Shown: positions 47,393-61,903, numbered from the stretch's first letter. The stretch: DNA of 64,000 nucleotides from Serinus canaria (GCF_022539315.1 NC_066317.1:55093179-55157178), one strand, 5' to 3'. The notes: generated by a model from the sequence alone, not told the origin. Program-made: numbers and translations.

Positions 47393-50081
47393 TCCCCTCT
47401 CTCTGCTTTCACCACTGCTTCCATGGACTTAGGGAAACTAAGGCATCAGAGAGTTGATGCTGTTCCTCAGCATCTGGAATAGGTTAAAGTGTTGGTCATG
47501 GTGACAATGTCCTGCTTCCAAACATGAGAACAAAATGTAGTATCCTTTTACTGAGTAGTGACTGTGGGCAATTCAAATTATGCATGGCAAGGACAGGGCA
47601 GAGAATCATCTAAGATAGTCCCTGTTCATGCGATTTCTTGTTCAAATTGCAGATTCATTAAATCTGGCTCTATTCTGAGTGATTTGCCTATGATAGTTTA
47701 TACATCAAAACTTTTGAAATTCTTTTCATATGCAAATTAGAAAAGATAATTCCATATAATATAGTATTTTCTTCCTGAAAAATATCTTTTTCTTTTTGTA
47801 AAATGTACCAGAATAGTCATTCACATATTTATTGTGCCTAATTGCACTAGAGTGAGCATATTATTCTGAAGTGTTAAGCTAAAGGTTACCAAGAAAGAAA
47901 AATGTATTTTTTTTCAGTCTTGACAGTGCCTGGATAATTGCTATAGTACTAGCAAGGTGTTTTTTGGTCTTGTTTTTCTGTTAAAGATAAGAGAAATTGG
48001 CATTAAATTACCAATTTGATGCCATGGTTACTTCTAGTTATTAAATTGTTTTAATGAACAAACATGTTGATTTTTCCTTAACCTGTTCCTACTCAGCTAC
48101 CACTATAACTGCAGATTTTCCAGGGAGGTGGGAGTTGGAGTTTTGGTGTGGGTTTGTTTCTAGCTTTACTTCTTATATTTAGATAATTTTCATGTCTCAT
48201 AGACTATGTCAGCATTGCAGAGATTGCAAAAATAATTGTTTACCAACCATGCAAATGGTTGCAAATGTATTGACACAGGGGGAAAAAACAGATTTGAAAG
48301 TCGTTATCAGAGGCTATAAGCTAAGGTCAATGTAATTTATTTCAATTTTCAGAAGGTATTTTGCAAAATCCTTTTAAATAAAAAACTCTTCTGTGTAATT
48401 CCAATAACATAAAAATTATAAATGAAGAAAAGAATCAAGTTGACAGGCTAAAAATATATTATTAATTTCCAGCCTGGAAAATTTTCAACACTGGGAAATC
48501 TCATGCTTTTGTATTAAATACAGTTTTATTTGTTACATTGAGCACGCATAAGGGAAAGATAGTGACTAATAGAATATATACACATAATAGAATATATCTC
48601 TAAAGTATTCAAGTCTTAAGAGAAACTGCATGGTTTTTGAACATTTTGGCTATGGTCCAGTAAAGCTCTTAGCACTTGCTTAATTCTAAGTGCCTCAGAG
48701 GTCTCACTGCAAAAATTCTAGCTATGCAGCATTCTGCTTTGTGCTTATTAGATGTTTTCAAAAGTCAAGATTCCTTTTTCATAAAAGCTTGCTAGCAATT
48801 TTCTTTCGGTTAACATTGATTAGCTGTTTATTCAGATGATGATTTTTTATTTCTTTGAAGTCCCTCTTTAAAAACATAACTGACCTAATCTCTTCCTCAA
48901 AAATTCCTAGCAACAAATTTTACAGAAATGAATTCATTCTTCCAAATTCCCTAATCTGGGAAAGAAAAGCTCCTGATAACATTATCAGTAAAAACTATAG
49001 TTTGAAACTGTCTACCAACTTAAACTATCATAGGAAAAGCATATGTGGTTCAAACAACATAATTGTTCATCTGGAAACTTCTGCAGCATAGTTGGCCTGT
49101 CACAGAACTAATCCTGGTCCCATTTACTGCAGCATAATTCCACTGACATCAGTGCAAACAGCACCACTGGCATTACCAAGGAGACTGTTGCTGAAAACAG
49201 TGAAAAGACAAAGAGCACAAAAAAGAGGTTAAAATTAAATGAGATGTCCACTATTGACTCATGAAAAATATTTCTTCCAAAGGATAATGTTTTTAATTTA
49301 CAGCCCATGATTACATACTAAGATAGGGATTTAATGGAAAAGTCTCATTGCCTCAAGTACTGCTCAGTCCATGTGGTAATACATACATATTCTGAAAGGC
49401 ATGATAGGATTTTGTGTAATATATTTTGCTACAAATACTTGGTTTGGCCCCATGAATTGACACAAATTTGACTTGAAAATATCTACAGTTACTCGTTGTT
49501 ATTATTTTCTACTTTTCAGTACATTTGTCCACAGTGAAGGGAAATAAAGGCAAACACGCGCTTAATGTCCTACCCAGACCTAATAAAGATGACTTTTGCT
49601 CTCACAGTTCTGCATGAGAGAGCCACAGATGGGCAGGAGTAGTCCTTGGGAGCTTCTGCCCTGAACATTTCAGGACATGCTGCATAGGGGCAGCAGAGGA
49701 TGCTGTCTGTACCTTGAAATGTCTGCTGGAGCTGCTGACATTTGCCCACTCATTGCCATGGAGTTCTTTGGGCAGATCAAAGACTCTTTGCATAGCCAAA
49801 TTTGGTCTGTGGCTGATGGGGTGATGCTGTTACACTCTTGGTTTTCTTACAGGGAAAGGTGCTGTGTGTGTATTTGTAAGTTTTAAATAAATGTTTTAAC
49901 TGCATACATCTCATTATATTTCAGTGCTATGACAGCATGCAAAATAAATAAATATTGAAGTCAGAAAACTCGGAGGCCAGGTTCTGTGCATGGAGGAAAG
50001 AGAACTCTAAATACCTCTTACTCTCCAGGAGATACAGATAAGCTTCTATGAAGTTTCACTTATTGTCAGCCTTAGGGTTTG
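47393..50081. other. Unique AT-rich DNA, no repeat seen
   Basis: No transposon recognised. A period-18 tandem pair TAATAGAATATAT lies at 48567 and 48585. No gene is supported. Confidence 0.5.
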
Positions 50082-50101
50082 TTTTTTTTTTTTTTTTTTT
50101 T
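50082..50101. repeat. T20 homopolymer
   Basis: Twenty thymines. A TTTATT follows only a few bases later, too close to be the complement of a poly(A) signal at normal spacing, so it is not called a retrocopy tail. Confidence 0.9.
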
Positions 50102-53100
50102 AAGAATTTATTTGGAATTATCATGCCATATTAAAAGATTTAAAAAAAAAGCTGGAAAAATTTATGCATACTCATTTTCCTGTAAAATTATTTTTAGAGC
50201 TCACAGAGCACCTCAATGCTTTTTTCAGAGCATCTCGGTGCAAAATGCCATAAATTTTCACATATTTCTCTACTGTGAAATGAGATCTGAGGTAGCTATA
50301 ATTTTCTGCTGCCAGAGATTCATTTCTTGCATGAGATCCTTTGAATGCTGCAGCTTTCTCACAACACTAAGAACTTTATATTTTAGTCAAGGCTCGTTAT
50401 TTTATACAAGTAGTCAGGTAGATCACCATGTAGTACATATTGTATGTCTACTGATAAGGAGCTATGAATTACAGCTCTTTAGATCTCTCTCTGCCCCAGC
50501 TTTCTGGCTCAGCATTTGGAGCATAGTATTACACAAAGTACATTAAGATCATTCTGCTACCTGCAGCAATTTAGTTACTAAAATACTTTTGTATTTGTGC
50601 ATGTTTCTACTGTGTATGTTCACTAGTAGTTTTTCAGACAATTATAAAAATCAGCTATGAAGCTATGGATATAGGTGATTTTGAAGATATGCAAAGAAAT
50701 CTTATTTAGCACCAATTAAATGAGTACAAGGAAAAAAGGATGACTAGAGATATGAAACAGAAGTTCAATGTCATTTTTTTTACAAATACTTTTTCACTTG
50801 CTCTCACATACCTGAAGCATGATTGTGGTCCAATTATGATATTGGTTCTTGCATAGAAGTACCTAAAAATGAAAGCTGGAGACATTCCTCCTATTCACAT
50901 AACTGTGCTTTCAGAAGAGTAAATACTATGAAAAAGTCTGTTCCAAGACCTTCACATGGTCACTTATACAAATCCGTTACAACATTTCACTGGATACAGC
51001 TGCATTTGCCTATACAAAGCAGATGCAGAATTTCCAAGGGGAAAAAAATTCAGTGAAGGCCGTGACTTCTAATCATGATTAACATTTTGTGAAACATGGC
51101 CTGCTATTGAGCTAACAGAGTAGATTCTCAGTTTCAGATCTGAATTAAACTGATCAATTATTTTTTTCTCTATATACAAATGATGTTAGTAGTTTTTTAA
51201 AATTTTTAAGATTTGGACAGACAGTGTGCAAATGCTGAAATTTTGCTGGATGAAGTTTTGAGTTGGTTTTGTACTTTTCCTTAACTGATACTACACAAAT
51301 CAGAGTTCCCTTTTCTTTTCTTATTTCTTGTTGAAATATTTTTAAACACGATTGAAAAACAAATTCTTGCTCTCAGATTTAAAAAAGAATAAAATATGTT
51401 TGTTGCTTTCAGCTAAAATCAGAAATATTTTGTAAAAAGTAGTATGTAACATTTTTAAATACCTATCATGGACAGCAAATATCTCATGTTCATTATAACA
51501 GGGAATTATGGAAAGATTAGTTACATAAAAATATTTGAAAAGGTGGTTCTATCTTTTCTCTGTTAAAAAACAGTGATTAAAAAAAGAATGCTAGTGCATC
51601 AGCCATGTAATATTAAAATCGATAAATTAAATTCATTATCTATTTGCTTTAACTAGCTGTTCCCAAAAATATATTGCCAATATTTTTACACAATTAAATT
51701 ATTGATAAGTTTTAAGTAATATATATGAAAATTGGTATGCAGATAAAAAGAATATTTTCAAAAAGAAAGTGTTTTAAATCAACACTGATCAATAAAGTAC
51801 ATAATTTTTTCCAAATATCCATTTATTTGTTGGAAAAAGCCAATAGCATATTAAGGACATAAATCTCTGCACCACTACAATGTGCAGCTTTAATATAAAA
51901 CATTAAAGTAAAATATTAACTAACAGTGAAAGTACATGCTTGCTATGTTGTATATGATTACAATCTTTTTTTTTTCATGTTTGTTTTTCTGGTACCTGAA
52001 AGAAATCAATAATTCCAATATATTTGAAGGAAGTTTATCCATCACCTGTTTTTATTTTGCTGTCTAATTCAATTTTATCTCAAAGCTTACATTTGTAAAT
52101 AAATATCTTCCTTGTAAAGACAGCAGCTAGAACAGCTAAAAGCCTTGATTTTTAGTGTAATAGATTTACCCAAAATCTGTAGAGTTTAAATAAATTGGAT
52201 TTCAATTCTAACAAATGTAGAACCTTAAGATAAAGAAACAAAATGCATGTTTCCATTCTAATGCAAACTCTCGGTCACTCAGCCGGACTGCCAATGATAA
52301 TCAAAGGAAGAGACGAGGACAATGATCTGACAGCAGCCTATTCCTTCCCACAGATAGTGCCCTGCAGAATGGGAACACAATGAAAATCTGTGGGATTCTG
52401 AGAGAAAGCTCACTATAACCTGGATTGAAAATCAAATCAAACCAAAATAATTTCACTCTCCCAAAAACATATCTACCTTGATGATCACCCAAGGCAGGGT
52501 AGTGTTTGTAGCTCCTGCAGATCATGTCTGAGCTGTTGATTTCACGAGTCATATCAATCATGCTTATACTTGCTAAGACATTCAGCTGATGTTGCTCTCT
52601 ACACTGCTATTGATGCTCAAGCATTTTTAAAAGTAACTCAGGTTTGTATTCAAGCCATAACCAGATATCTCAGCTGCAGCAGAGGCAGAGAGGCAGCTAA
52701 AGAATGGAACATCTGTGAGAATTAAGTGTGGAGGCAGCCGTTTCTAATCAATCTCAGGGCATGTCTGCACTGTCAGACTGCAGCATGATGGAGAGATACT
52801 GAAAACAACAAAAGTTCTGCAATGAGAACAGTAACAGCATGTGTGAGTATCTACATGGATGCAAGCTGCCTAGTAATGTAGCATTTAATTCATGCTTTTA
52901 ATATAATCTGAACTGTATTTTTCTGTGGTAGATAAATCAGGAAGAAATACTCTTCTGAGGAGAGTCTTAATAGCTACAAGTCCATGACTGCGGAGAAAAA
53001 ATCTCTTGGGAAAAGAAGAATCTGAATGGGTGAGAATTTGGGCCAAATAGAGCTGGGCCCTGGCACCATAAAAAAACCTCTGGGCTCTTTAGAGAAGGAA

Positions 53101-54539
53101 GAACATTAAAAATGCTTTGCAAAACAGAAGCTGTGGGGAAGTGAGATGAAAAATAAATGGGTGGGAAGGAGAAAACTGAATATTTTTCATCAATTACAAT
53201 AATCTTTATTCCTTCTTCCCCTTGTTTGTGAGATGGTTGGGGTCAGTCTGGTCCACGGAGCAGTAACTTGATGACACTGATAATGTAGTGACAGCTTGCT
53301 GTGCAGTCTGTATCTGTCTCCCTCCAGCAAAACTTTCTATCAGAAGGCTGCCCTTTTGCCATTTCATACACTTTTTGCTGCTGTTTGTTTTACAGGTCAA
53401 AATATTTCTCATGACAAGTTCATTAATTCAAATTATTTTTTTATACACTCTATAGTCTGAGGGTATATTATTTCTGAAGTGCTCTTCCTCTGAAGTTCTG
53501 GATGTTCAATAATATTACCAGAGAAGTCAGGACTTTTTGGAGCCCTTATAATGTGGTCAGCCTGGAATATGTTTATTTCTGAGCTGTTGATAAGTATTAC
53601 CAGTTTGAAATCTCCCAAATCAGTGCATATTCTGAGCAGAGTGAAAAAAATAGAGAATTTTCCAGGCAATACCACCATACATGTGGCAAATCTTTTCATT
53701 TTGAATATTCAGGAAAATGGCTCAATGGCTGGTGTAACTAAGAGTTTGTATTTGTAAGTCTGAATAAGTAAATTACTACAGGAATTTATTTTTTAAAACA
53801 TGTAGCGATTTCTCTATTTTGTCCTGCAAATATTCATGATTTTCAAAGAAGCCCTAACCCCTTGCTGAACTTTGTGAGAAGAAAATACAAAATTCCCCTG
53901 ACTAGATAGTCCTATAGTGATTTAAAAGTGCCAGGAGGTAGTTCTAAACATTTAAAAGTCAGAAGATAATTTTACAAGACTTTCATGCTTTATGTCCAAA
54001 CACATTTTCCAAAATCAATTGAAGAGGTAATTCTGTCCTCTAATCTTACTCAAATCAGTGCCATATACAACTATTCTTTTACTCAGTTAAGAAAATACAG
54101 AAAGAAAGTATTTTTCTGAAAACTGGGCTGAATTTGGGATTTTTTCAGGGTTTGTACCATGGGTAGATAGAGCTTGATAAGAATATGAGAGAAATAGCCA
54201 TCTGAACATTTCTGAGACTTGCTCTTGCTTCCTTCAACTTGTTTTCTAAAACACTGGAAGCATGCTGGGACTATCAGCAAATACTTTTTCTGGATGAATA
54301 AATTCTGCTATGGTCTAGCAATCCTTAAATGTTGCACCGTCAGGGAATTAATCCACCCTTGCTATTATTTTATAATCTTCAGTCAAGTTGAACTTAATGA
54401 CCTGACCTGATATTTCTGAGCTCCAGAGGGAAAAAAATAGCAACCTAGAGAGTGTTAATAGAAAGTTTTAGTGTGGCAAGACTTATATTTTACTCTACTT
54501 TTTTCTCATGCAGACACTACTGTAATTCATATCTTTTAT
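50102..54539. other. Repeat-free stretch, possible conserved non-coding DNA
   Basis: Three parts differ in character. 50150-50550 has balanced composition and the longest open frame of the window (155 codons, 50079-50546 plus), but its product has no recognisable domain and begins inside a T-run. 51300-52250 is extremely AT-rich with many ATTAAAT and ATTGAT words. 52260-52800 is a GC-richer, high-complexity stretch. No transposon is recognised in any of them. I do not call a gene. Confidence 0.4.
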
Positions 54540-55560
54540 TACATGATGAGATAGAATACCATGCACGGGTCCCAAAATCTTGTGTGAAGCCACCTGTGAT
54601 ATGACAGTAGCAGAGAGCACTGGGTTAAGTACACTGTCTCACAGCAACGTGACATTTCTTCCATCTGCCACAGAGGAACCCTACACAAAACTATGAAACT
54701 CAGATATTCAGCCATGACCAGAGTCAGAGCCTCCCTCACTTTCCCAAGGATAACTTGAGAACTGCCCAAATGATGAACAGGACAGCTACAGCTCTCACAC
54801 CGTGCTGGCCCTTTGGCTTTTCAGTCACAGCTCCTTCTTTCATTTGAAGTCTCTCTGACACTCCTGGCAAGCTCTCAAGACAAGAACTGCCAGCAGATTG
54901 AAATCTCCCATCTTTAAGCCATGGGGAGAGCCTAGAATTGCCTTGCCAGGCATAGTGCTCCAGCTGGCTGCTCTGCACACATGAATGCTTCTGTCGCCAT
55001 CAGACCACTTGGAAAACTACTCAGTGTGGCTGCTCTTGCTCATCTAACCAATTCCTGCCCTTCCTCTCTTGCCACAGTGAAAACAGGCTGCTTCAGAGAG
55101 CGGGAGATTTCTGAGATACTAGTGCTAGAAGAACCTTCCCCAAAAAACCCAAGGCTCAACACAATCCAGAAGGAAAAGTCTGTAAATCTTACATGAGATT
55201 CCCATTTTGTCTCTGCTGAATGCAAATCATTCTTCAGATTGTTCTCTTACGCTAACATTGAGCAGACACTCCTGGTTTTGGCTGTAGCTTCAGCAAGCTA
55301 TGAGACAAGCAAGATCATTCCTGCAAGCTGGATAAGCCATTCCTCATATTTTGTTCATCCACAGAGGAAACACAAGTCAGTGTGCATTCTATGTTGTCCC
55401 AGTCATGCATAATTTTAGGGCATACACGAGCAACCTTAGGGAAAACCCCGAATATCTTCTTTAAGAATGCCTTGGCTCCTTCATGCTGCTGTAACACCCT
55501 TGATCTCTACTGTGAATATGTCCACTCATAGGCACTGCAATGTTCATTAAAACATTTATT
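54540..55560. other. GC-richer unidentified stretch with a splice-acceptor-like site
   Basis: About 1 kb that is visibly less AT-rich than its flanks. A strong 3' splice-like sequence, CCTGCCCTTCCTCTCTTGCC followed by ACAG, ends at 55077. The following open frame ends in a TGA at about 55196. No good 5' splice donor is seen, and the encoded 40 residues are not recognised. It could be a non-coding terminal exon, an old repeat or a regulatory element. Confidence 0.3.
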
Positions 55561-58500
55561 AATGATCACAAAAAAAATTTCAAGTGATGCACTGAAATAA
55601 TGTCAACAGGTATGGATACTCAGGATGGGATGACTCAGGATGGGCTGAGAGCGGAAAAGACTGAAAAAGGAAAGAAGCCCAGATCCAATATTCCTTGAGT
55701 ATTGTTTGCTAGACTGCTGGGCATACATGCTAAATAAATTTGAAAATTAGGCTGAATAGTTGAAGAAGCTTCCTCTGCTGGAAATTGCATCAGAAGCAAA
55801 ACCACAGAGCAGTTCCTGTATCTTGGATTGCACAATAGATAGTATTATCCACAATGCCTGACACTTGAATGACTAAAAGATGCAACCATCTTAGGAAAGT
55901 TTAGGTGATAAGGTTTGTCATCCTTTTCCACATCTGAACAAATCTCAAATTCTGATCATTTGGCCATTTTTAATTAAATGAGTTTGTAAAGCAGTGCAAA
56001 CACTTAAGGTAATATTAGTCAGTGATGAACAATACTATCAATAGGGATAATGCTGTTTAGCAGCCAAATGCAATTTGTTCCTGACAGGTAGTCAGTTATA
56101 ATGTCAATTATAACTGTTTCAAAATGTCAAGCATAAGTAAAAAAAAACCCAAGCAGAACAGTTATCATTCTTGAAAACTGCATGGCATTTTTAGGGAGAG
56201 CTATTGCCTTTTTAAATTTCAGCACCATTAAAGTACAGAACAACTGCTCAGTCACAAAGTGTGCTGGTTTTTAACATTCTTGATGGTTTTGAACAGTGGA
56301 GATGTTTATCTGTCTCACGGAAACATATAATAAAAAGTATTCTTCCAGTTAGTTGCTAAGTGCCATATTTTGGAAGCACAATCTGACAGTGAACTCACTA
56401 GACTTAATCACCATCTGTATTTTTTCCTTTACTTAAACAAAAAAAAAAAAATCCTTTCCATATTGCAATTAAAATCATTAATGTTATATAGAAGTAATGG
56501 ATCCTTCTTACACTTTTCAGTTTTCTCCTCTGTAAGATAATACAATACTCAAAACAGAACCTACTGAAAGAAAATACTAAGTCACTTTAAATGAAACTAT
56601 GAGTTATGAAATAGGTGTGAAGGTAATCTGCCCCACATTTGGAAGCATTTTGACACAAAGCAAACAAACACAACACCTTGTGGATAATCAAGTCGAAGTC
56701 AAACCCAAAGGTACAGACTAAGCTGAAAATAGTGTTTGCCAGCTTTGTGCTTTGCTGTGCAGAACTGCTGCTTCCTGTAGCCAATTCATAAAAATGGGTG
56801 AGAGGAGAATGAGATTATCATCTGTGGTGTTTTCAGTAATGAAGCGTGTCCTTGCCTTGTTGTTACATGTCAACTGAAAGTTGCAGAGAAGGTGTGAAGA
56901 AATGAACAATTTTCTTACTCTGAACATGAATGTTTTGCTTTTAAGGAGGATGTGATCATCATAGCATATTACAACACAAGAAAGATTTTCTGATAACTCT
57001 AGCACTTAAAATATTTAAAAAGAAGACAGGTAGCTAAATTGAGACATGCACTGAAGTTCAGTATCTTAGTCAAGAACCATGGTATAAAAATTCTATCTTT
57101 ACATGCCTTTCTTTACACAGTTTTGAAGTTCCCAAGTCCAGTTTGTTCACAGACAAGAAGTTCAATATTTATCTTATACCTCAATAGCTCTGGTTCTGAT
57201 CCTGATCACTCATCCAGCTGCTTCTTTTGAGAGGATCATTACAACAGGTGAGGTGTTTATACTACTTTATTTCTGCTTTAGTCTGAGCCAACAACTTTTA
57301 CATGCTGTTAAATTCAGCGTTTATACAGGTGTGGAAGTTCCAGGTCATGTATCATTTTGTTATCTTAAAGGATTTAATGTCTTTTCAACACTTCCCTGAG
57401 GAAAAGAGTACTCATCATGAAATGATCCATTCTAAACATGCAGCTCTTGTGTGGATTTCTTTAAAGTTTGTCTTCAGTGTAGAAAGGAATTCAAAGATTG
57501 TGAGCTGAGAAGAAAGGATGAAAATACTCTTCTACATAGCTTTTGCCTCAGAGCATGTGACTAGAATGGAAGAAAGGAATTTCACTGATGGACTAATTTT
57601 TAAGTTTTCTCGGTTTTGAGAATTTTCTCCACCTAATAGGTTACCTCTAAGGAGTCCTGCTACTTCTTGTGCTGTTTCTGTTGCAGTGAATTTTTATAAG
57701 TTTTGTCAGAATGCAAGAGCTCTGGCATGAAAGTATTTTGCTTTCACATTTTTCTATAGATATGTGTAAGGCAATAGGTTCAAGGAGACATTAGTTGCAG
57801 AGATTAGTCCTAGTCCTTCAAGAAGAAAGGAAAATAAATTCCAATGAGAGTCAGTAAGAGCAATCTGCTCTGGAAAGCAAGCAACAAATGATTGTGCCAT
57901 CCCAAAGAGAGTAACTTATATATTTCAGTCTTGTTGCTTTGCAGTGTCAAGTTTGTAACAGCAACAGAACACAAATTAATTTACACATAGTTTTTAAGCT
58001 GGGGTGGGATGAAAGTTATTTGAAATTAGAAGGAACCAGTAGAGATAGGAAAGCCAGATCAAGATCAATTTAGGGGTCAGTAGATCTGTCTTACTTATCT
58101 ACATGGCTCCTTTGTAGTCAAGTTGGGCCCTTTTTAGGAGGATGCTTTCCTTGGTTCTATCATACCTGTGTAGAGGAGCAGACAATGTTCCACTTCACAG
58201 GTGTGATAGAATCAAGATATGAGGTGAAAGAACAAAAGTATTTCTCTGCAATCATAAAAAAAATAATCTAAATCAAAGAGAGATTTATTTTTCCAATTGG
58301 AATGGGAAATCTAATGAAAAATTCCAGGGAAAATGACCTTAATACTGACTATCACAGTGTAGCAGTTATTTTTGGGACAGCTGTTATGGTTTTGACTGTG
58401 CTGTTACAATACCTCTGGTTATGTACCTAGGAGAGCACAAATGCATTCATACATGCAGAAATAACATATTTTTTTAAAAAATGCAAAAACTCTGAAGATG

Positions 58501-61500
58501 CATATTTGGCTTCTGATGACCAGCTTGATCTCAGGTGCTGCAGCAGTGCTACTGAGTATGATGCAATGATTCAAGACATGTCTTATTGGAAAGATTAAAT
58601 TAAGATTTACCAATTTGAGGATTTTTCTTAATCAAAGATGTTAAGAAGCTGAAGTTAGGACACTTCATCATTTTGTTGATCTCTGACCCAACAATCTATC
58701 CAGTTGAATATTTGCATAACATGGCTGCAGAGTTATTTATTTATCCTCATATCAGTCTTAGCTACCGTTTTTAGATAAATTCAGTCCAGAAACTTCTTGG
58801 TATGAGCCTTTAGTTCTGGGTTTAGTTCTCTTGTGTAAAAGAAGATCATTGATGTTATCTTGGCTTTTAGTGGACATTTAACAGTCTGAAAAACTTTGTT
58901 TTGTGGGATAGGCTGGCAACCTGATGAAGAGAAGCCCAGGGCAAGAACAGCCAGAGTGTTGGGAGGTCAGGATTTGCACTGTCTGGCTGTACTGGAGAGG
59001 TTATACAGCACATTTGCATAATTTGCTGTGGAAATTACTCAGTTCTCAGAAATATTTTGAAAAGAAAAGGGATGTCTGGATATTAGTGGATTTATGAGAA
59101 ATAGTCACTAATTTCATGCCTTGAGATTTAGTTTGCAAAATACTGGTTGAATAAAAGGATTTTAAACCCTCGTTAAACCCAGGAAACGGACTTTGAATAG
59201 AAATGCAAGAGCTTTTTGTTCTGTCTGTAAAATCAGGGTGAAGGGGACACGTTTCCAACTTGAAATCATATTGCATGTAATAATAATAAAACACTAAAAT
59301 ACAATAATGTAATAATAAAATCAGGACTTTTTTCAATAATTATACTAAAGGATAAATACCAAGGAAAATTTAGAACGCATGAAAATAGAGAGTGAGAAAG
59401 TAGCTGATAGCTTTTTTGCTTACAGAGACTGCTTCTGGAAACTAAGGTAGAATTTTTAAAGCTACCATGGCGCCTTATTCAGTATATTCTGCAGAATCTA
59501 TCTAACCTGAGCAAAACTGATACAGAGCACAGAGAAGAACTGGGAAGGAATGGTCATGAAATTGAGGAATCTGTTGAAATGAGATACTGTGAAGGGCAAA
59601 ATATTAATTAACTCAAAGATGTAGTAGAGAAAACAGTGGTAAAATTTTAAATTCCATAGTCTGGATAAAACTCCAGATTTTTAATGAGTGATTACCTGAA
59701 GGTCTAGCATCAGTCATGGGGAATGTTTTTATTTTCCTTTCATTCCTGACCACTACAAGAAAAAGCATACTAGGCTATACGAAATTTTTTCATGTGACCT
59801 AATCTGACAGTTCTTATGTTTTCTGTAGCTTTTTGCCTTCATATCAGGGAGCTTCCTAGTTATGCTAGTTTTGATTTCTTGTTTGTTTATGACTGTGTCT
59901 GCAGATACCTTTCAAATCACAGGAACCACTATGTATTTATATATTCAAGGCAATTTACTCTGCTTCTTTTGAGGTGGTGGGGCAATCATATTTCCCACAA
60001 ATAGCTGAATAAGTAGCAGAGTAGTAAGTAACACAAGAAGGATTTGCAAATTATTTTGATATATTTTCCCACTATGGATTATATTTTCCCAGCTACGGAT
60101 TATAACCTGCAACAAAAAAATCATCTGAAGATTTCTAGGTATCAAAATTATATAATATAGTAAGACCTAATAGGATTTATTAGTTATGAACTAATCTGCC
60201 CAGCTCTTTTCCAAATGAAGCACGATCCCAGCCTGTTTTGCAGCACAGCTTGGAAAGGATGGCATAACCAATATGTTAGTACAATAGAAGATGAAATATG
60301 GTGAGGATTATGGGCATTGTTTCAGTCTTTGTGACAATTTGAAATTTAAACTTTCCTTTACAATTATATAAACTCTCCTGTGTGCTGCAGCCTTTTTTTT
60401 CTTTCTCCCTGGTTGTAGTTTCTCCATATGTATTTGGAAATGAAACTGGGAATTTCAATCCTTTGTTTAGGAGAAAAACTGAGCTGTTATTCTCATTAGC
60501 TCCTGTACAGGTATTTGCTTGGAAAAACTTTTTGAGCATTTAATTTTCAAATCTAGTTTTTATTTATCACAGAGCAACTGCAGAAAGCATCAATTATGTG
60601 TTTTTACAAAATAACGTGTAGGAAAACACAAAAAAAGAAGAGTTGGAACCACACCAAAGACACTGCATGAGAAAGAGTGCCCTAAAGGCAGATCTCTCCT
60701 CAGACTCAGCAGTGAACATTTCAGTTTTGTCCATTTTCAGAGGATTATGATATGGTTTCTGTGCAGCTGACTTCCACAAAGTTCTTTTTCCAAGGCTGGA
60801 ATTTTTTACCTTCTTCTATAGCCTTGAAAGTAGCTTGCAAAGATAATTCTAGAAGTCATATCTCACCTCATCCATTCCCTAGCACCAGAGCAGCCATGGC
60901 AATCAATGGCATCCTGGTCAACCATGATTTTGCCTGTGAAATACAGTTCTCTAATTTTCCAAGGACTGAAAATAGGTTTTGTCCACCCAAAATCTGATGT
61001 TGAATAGAGGTAACTAAGGGAAATGTAACACTCTGTGAAATATAGGAAGTAATCCTTCTGGCCCTCAAGCCTTTTCCTCAGTGTTTCAGGAAAAGTCAGA
61101 GCAAAGTTTTTTGTTTGTTTACTCCCAGGAACAGATACTTTACACAAGAAAAAGCAAAAGTTGTTATTTTGGGATAGGTAAAAAAGAAATAGAGCTATGG
61201 GGCACCTGAAGTGTCAGCAGATTAAATCCTTCTGTTTATTGTGGAGATGGAGGAGAATAGTTTTTGTTACTTGACCTTTTGGTTCCTGAATTTAAGAGTG
61301 TGCTAAACAGTCATCTTTAGCAGAAGGTGCCTCTGAGAGCACATGGTGAAAACCTCTGGTGAGACACAATATATTTATTTAATCATCATAGCTCATATTA
61401 GATATCAGGGTTGGAAACCACAGCTTGAAGAAATGCCAAAAGGAGAGGAGTATATTTATTTTAAATATTTATATATGCCAGGGGTTCACTGCAGGCATAG

Positions 61501-61863
61501 GATTCTTCTGTGGGAGTGCAAAGGAAGATTGTACATTATGTATTCTAGCCCTGTCACTCTGAAAAAGTGTAACCCCCTACTAGATCTCTGGCTTAAGAAT
61601 AGGGAAACAATGCAGACAAGGCCTTGTTTGAAGACAACTGTCATGTTATGTAATGTCACAGTAAGCTTGCTTATCAGACACACTTATATATGTTCTGACT
61701 ACTGGGCATATAGTACATATAGCAATAAAATAAAAAATTGCTTAATCTGAGGAATTTCTGTCATTTCCTGTGATTTGGAAGTGAACGCACTTTTTATGTT
61801 GATGGTTTCCCTGGATGTTTTTAGAATTTGAAGCAAAAAAACCCTCTACTTTTCTGAGAACAC

Positions 61864-61865
<2 letters not shown>
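55561..61865. other. Unique AT-rich DNA, no transposon seen
   Basis: Six kilobases with only minor simple repeats: A13 near 56438 and a 20-bp imperfect tandem duplication at 60061-60101. No gene is supported. Confidence 0.5.
60061..60101. repeat. Tandem duplication, about 20-bp unit
   Basis: ATATTTTCCCACTATGGATT (60061-60080) is followed directly by ATATTTTCCCAGCTACGGAT T (60081-60101), with one inserted base and a few substitutions. Confidence 0.85.

Positions 61866-61903
<38 letters not shown>
61866..61903. repeat. T38 homopolymer
   Basis: Thirty-eight uninterrupted thymines, the longest homopolymer of the window. The sequence on either side is AT-rich and shows no poly(A) signal in the right position, so it is treated as a simple repeat. 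Its true length in the genome is uncertain. Confidence 0.9.

Noticed and set aside
50079..50546. 155-codon plus-strand open frame, the longest in the window
   Set aside because: It starts inside a T20 run (a string of phenylalanines), is rich in Cys, Phe and Ser without any domain pattern, and has no promoter or splice context. A few frames of this size are expected by chance in 64 kb.
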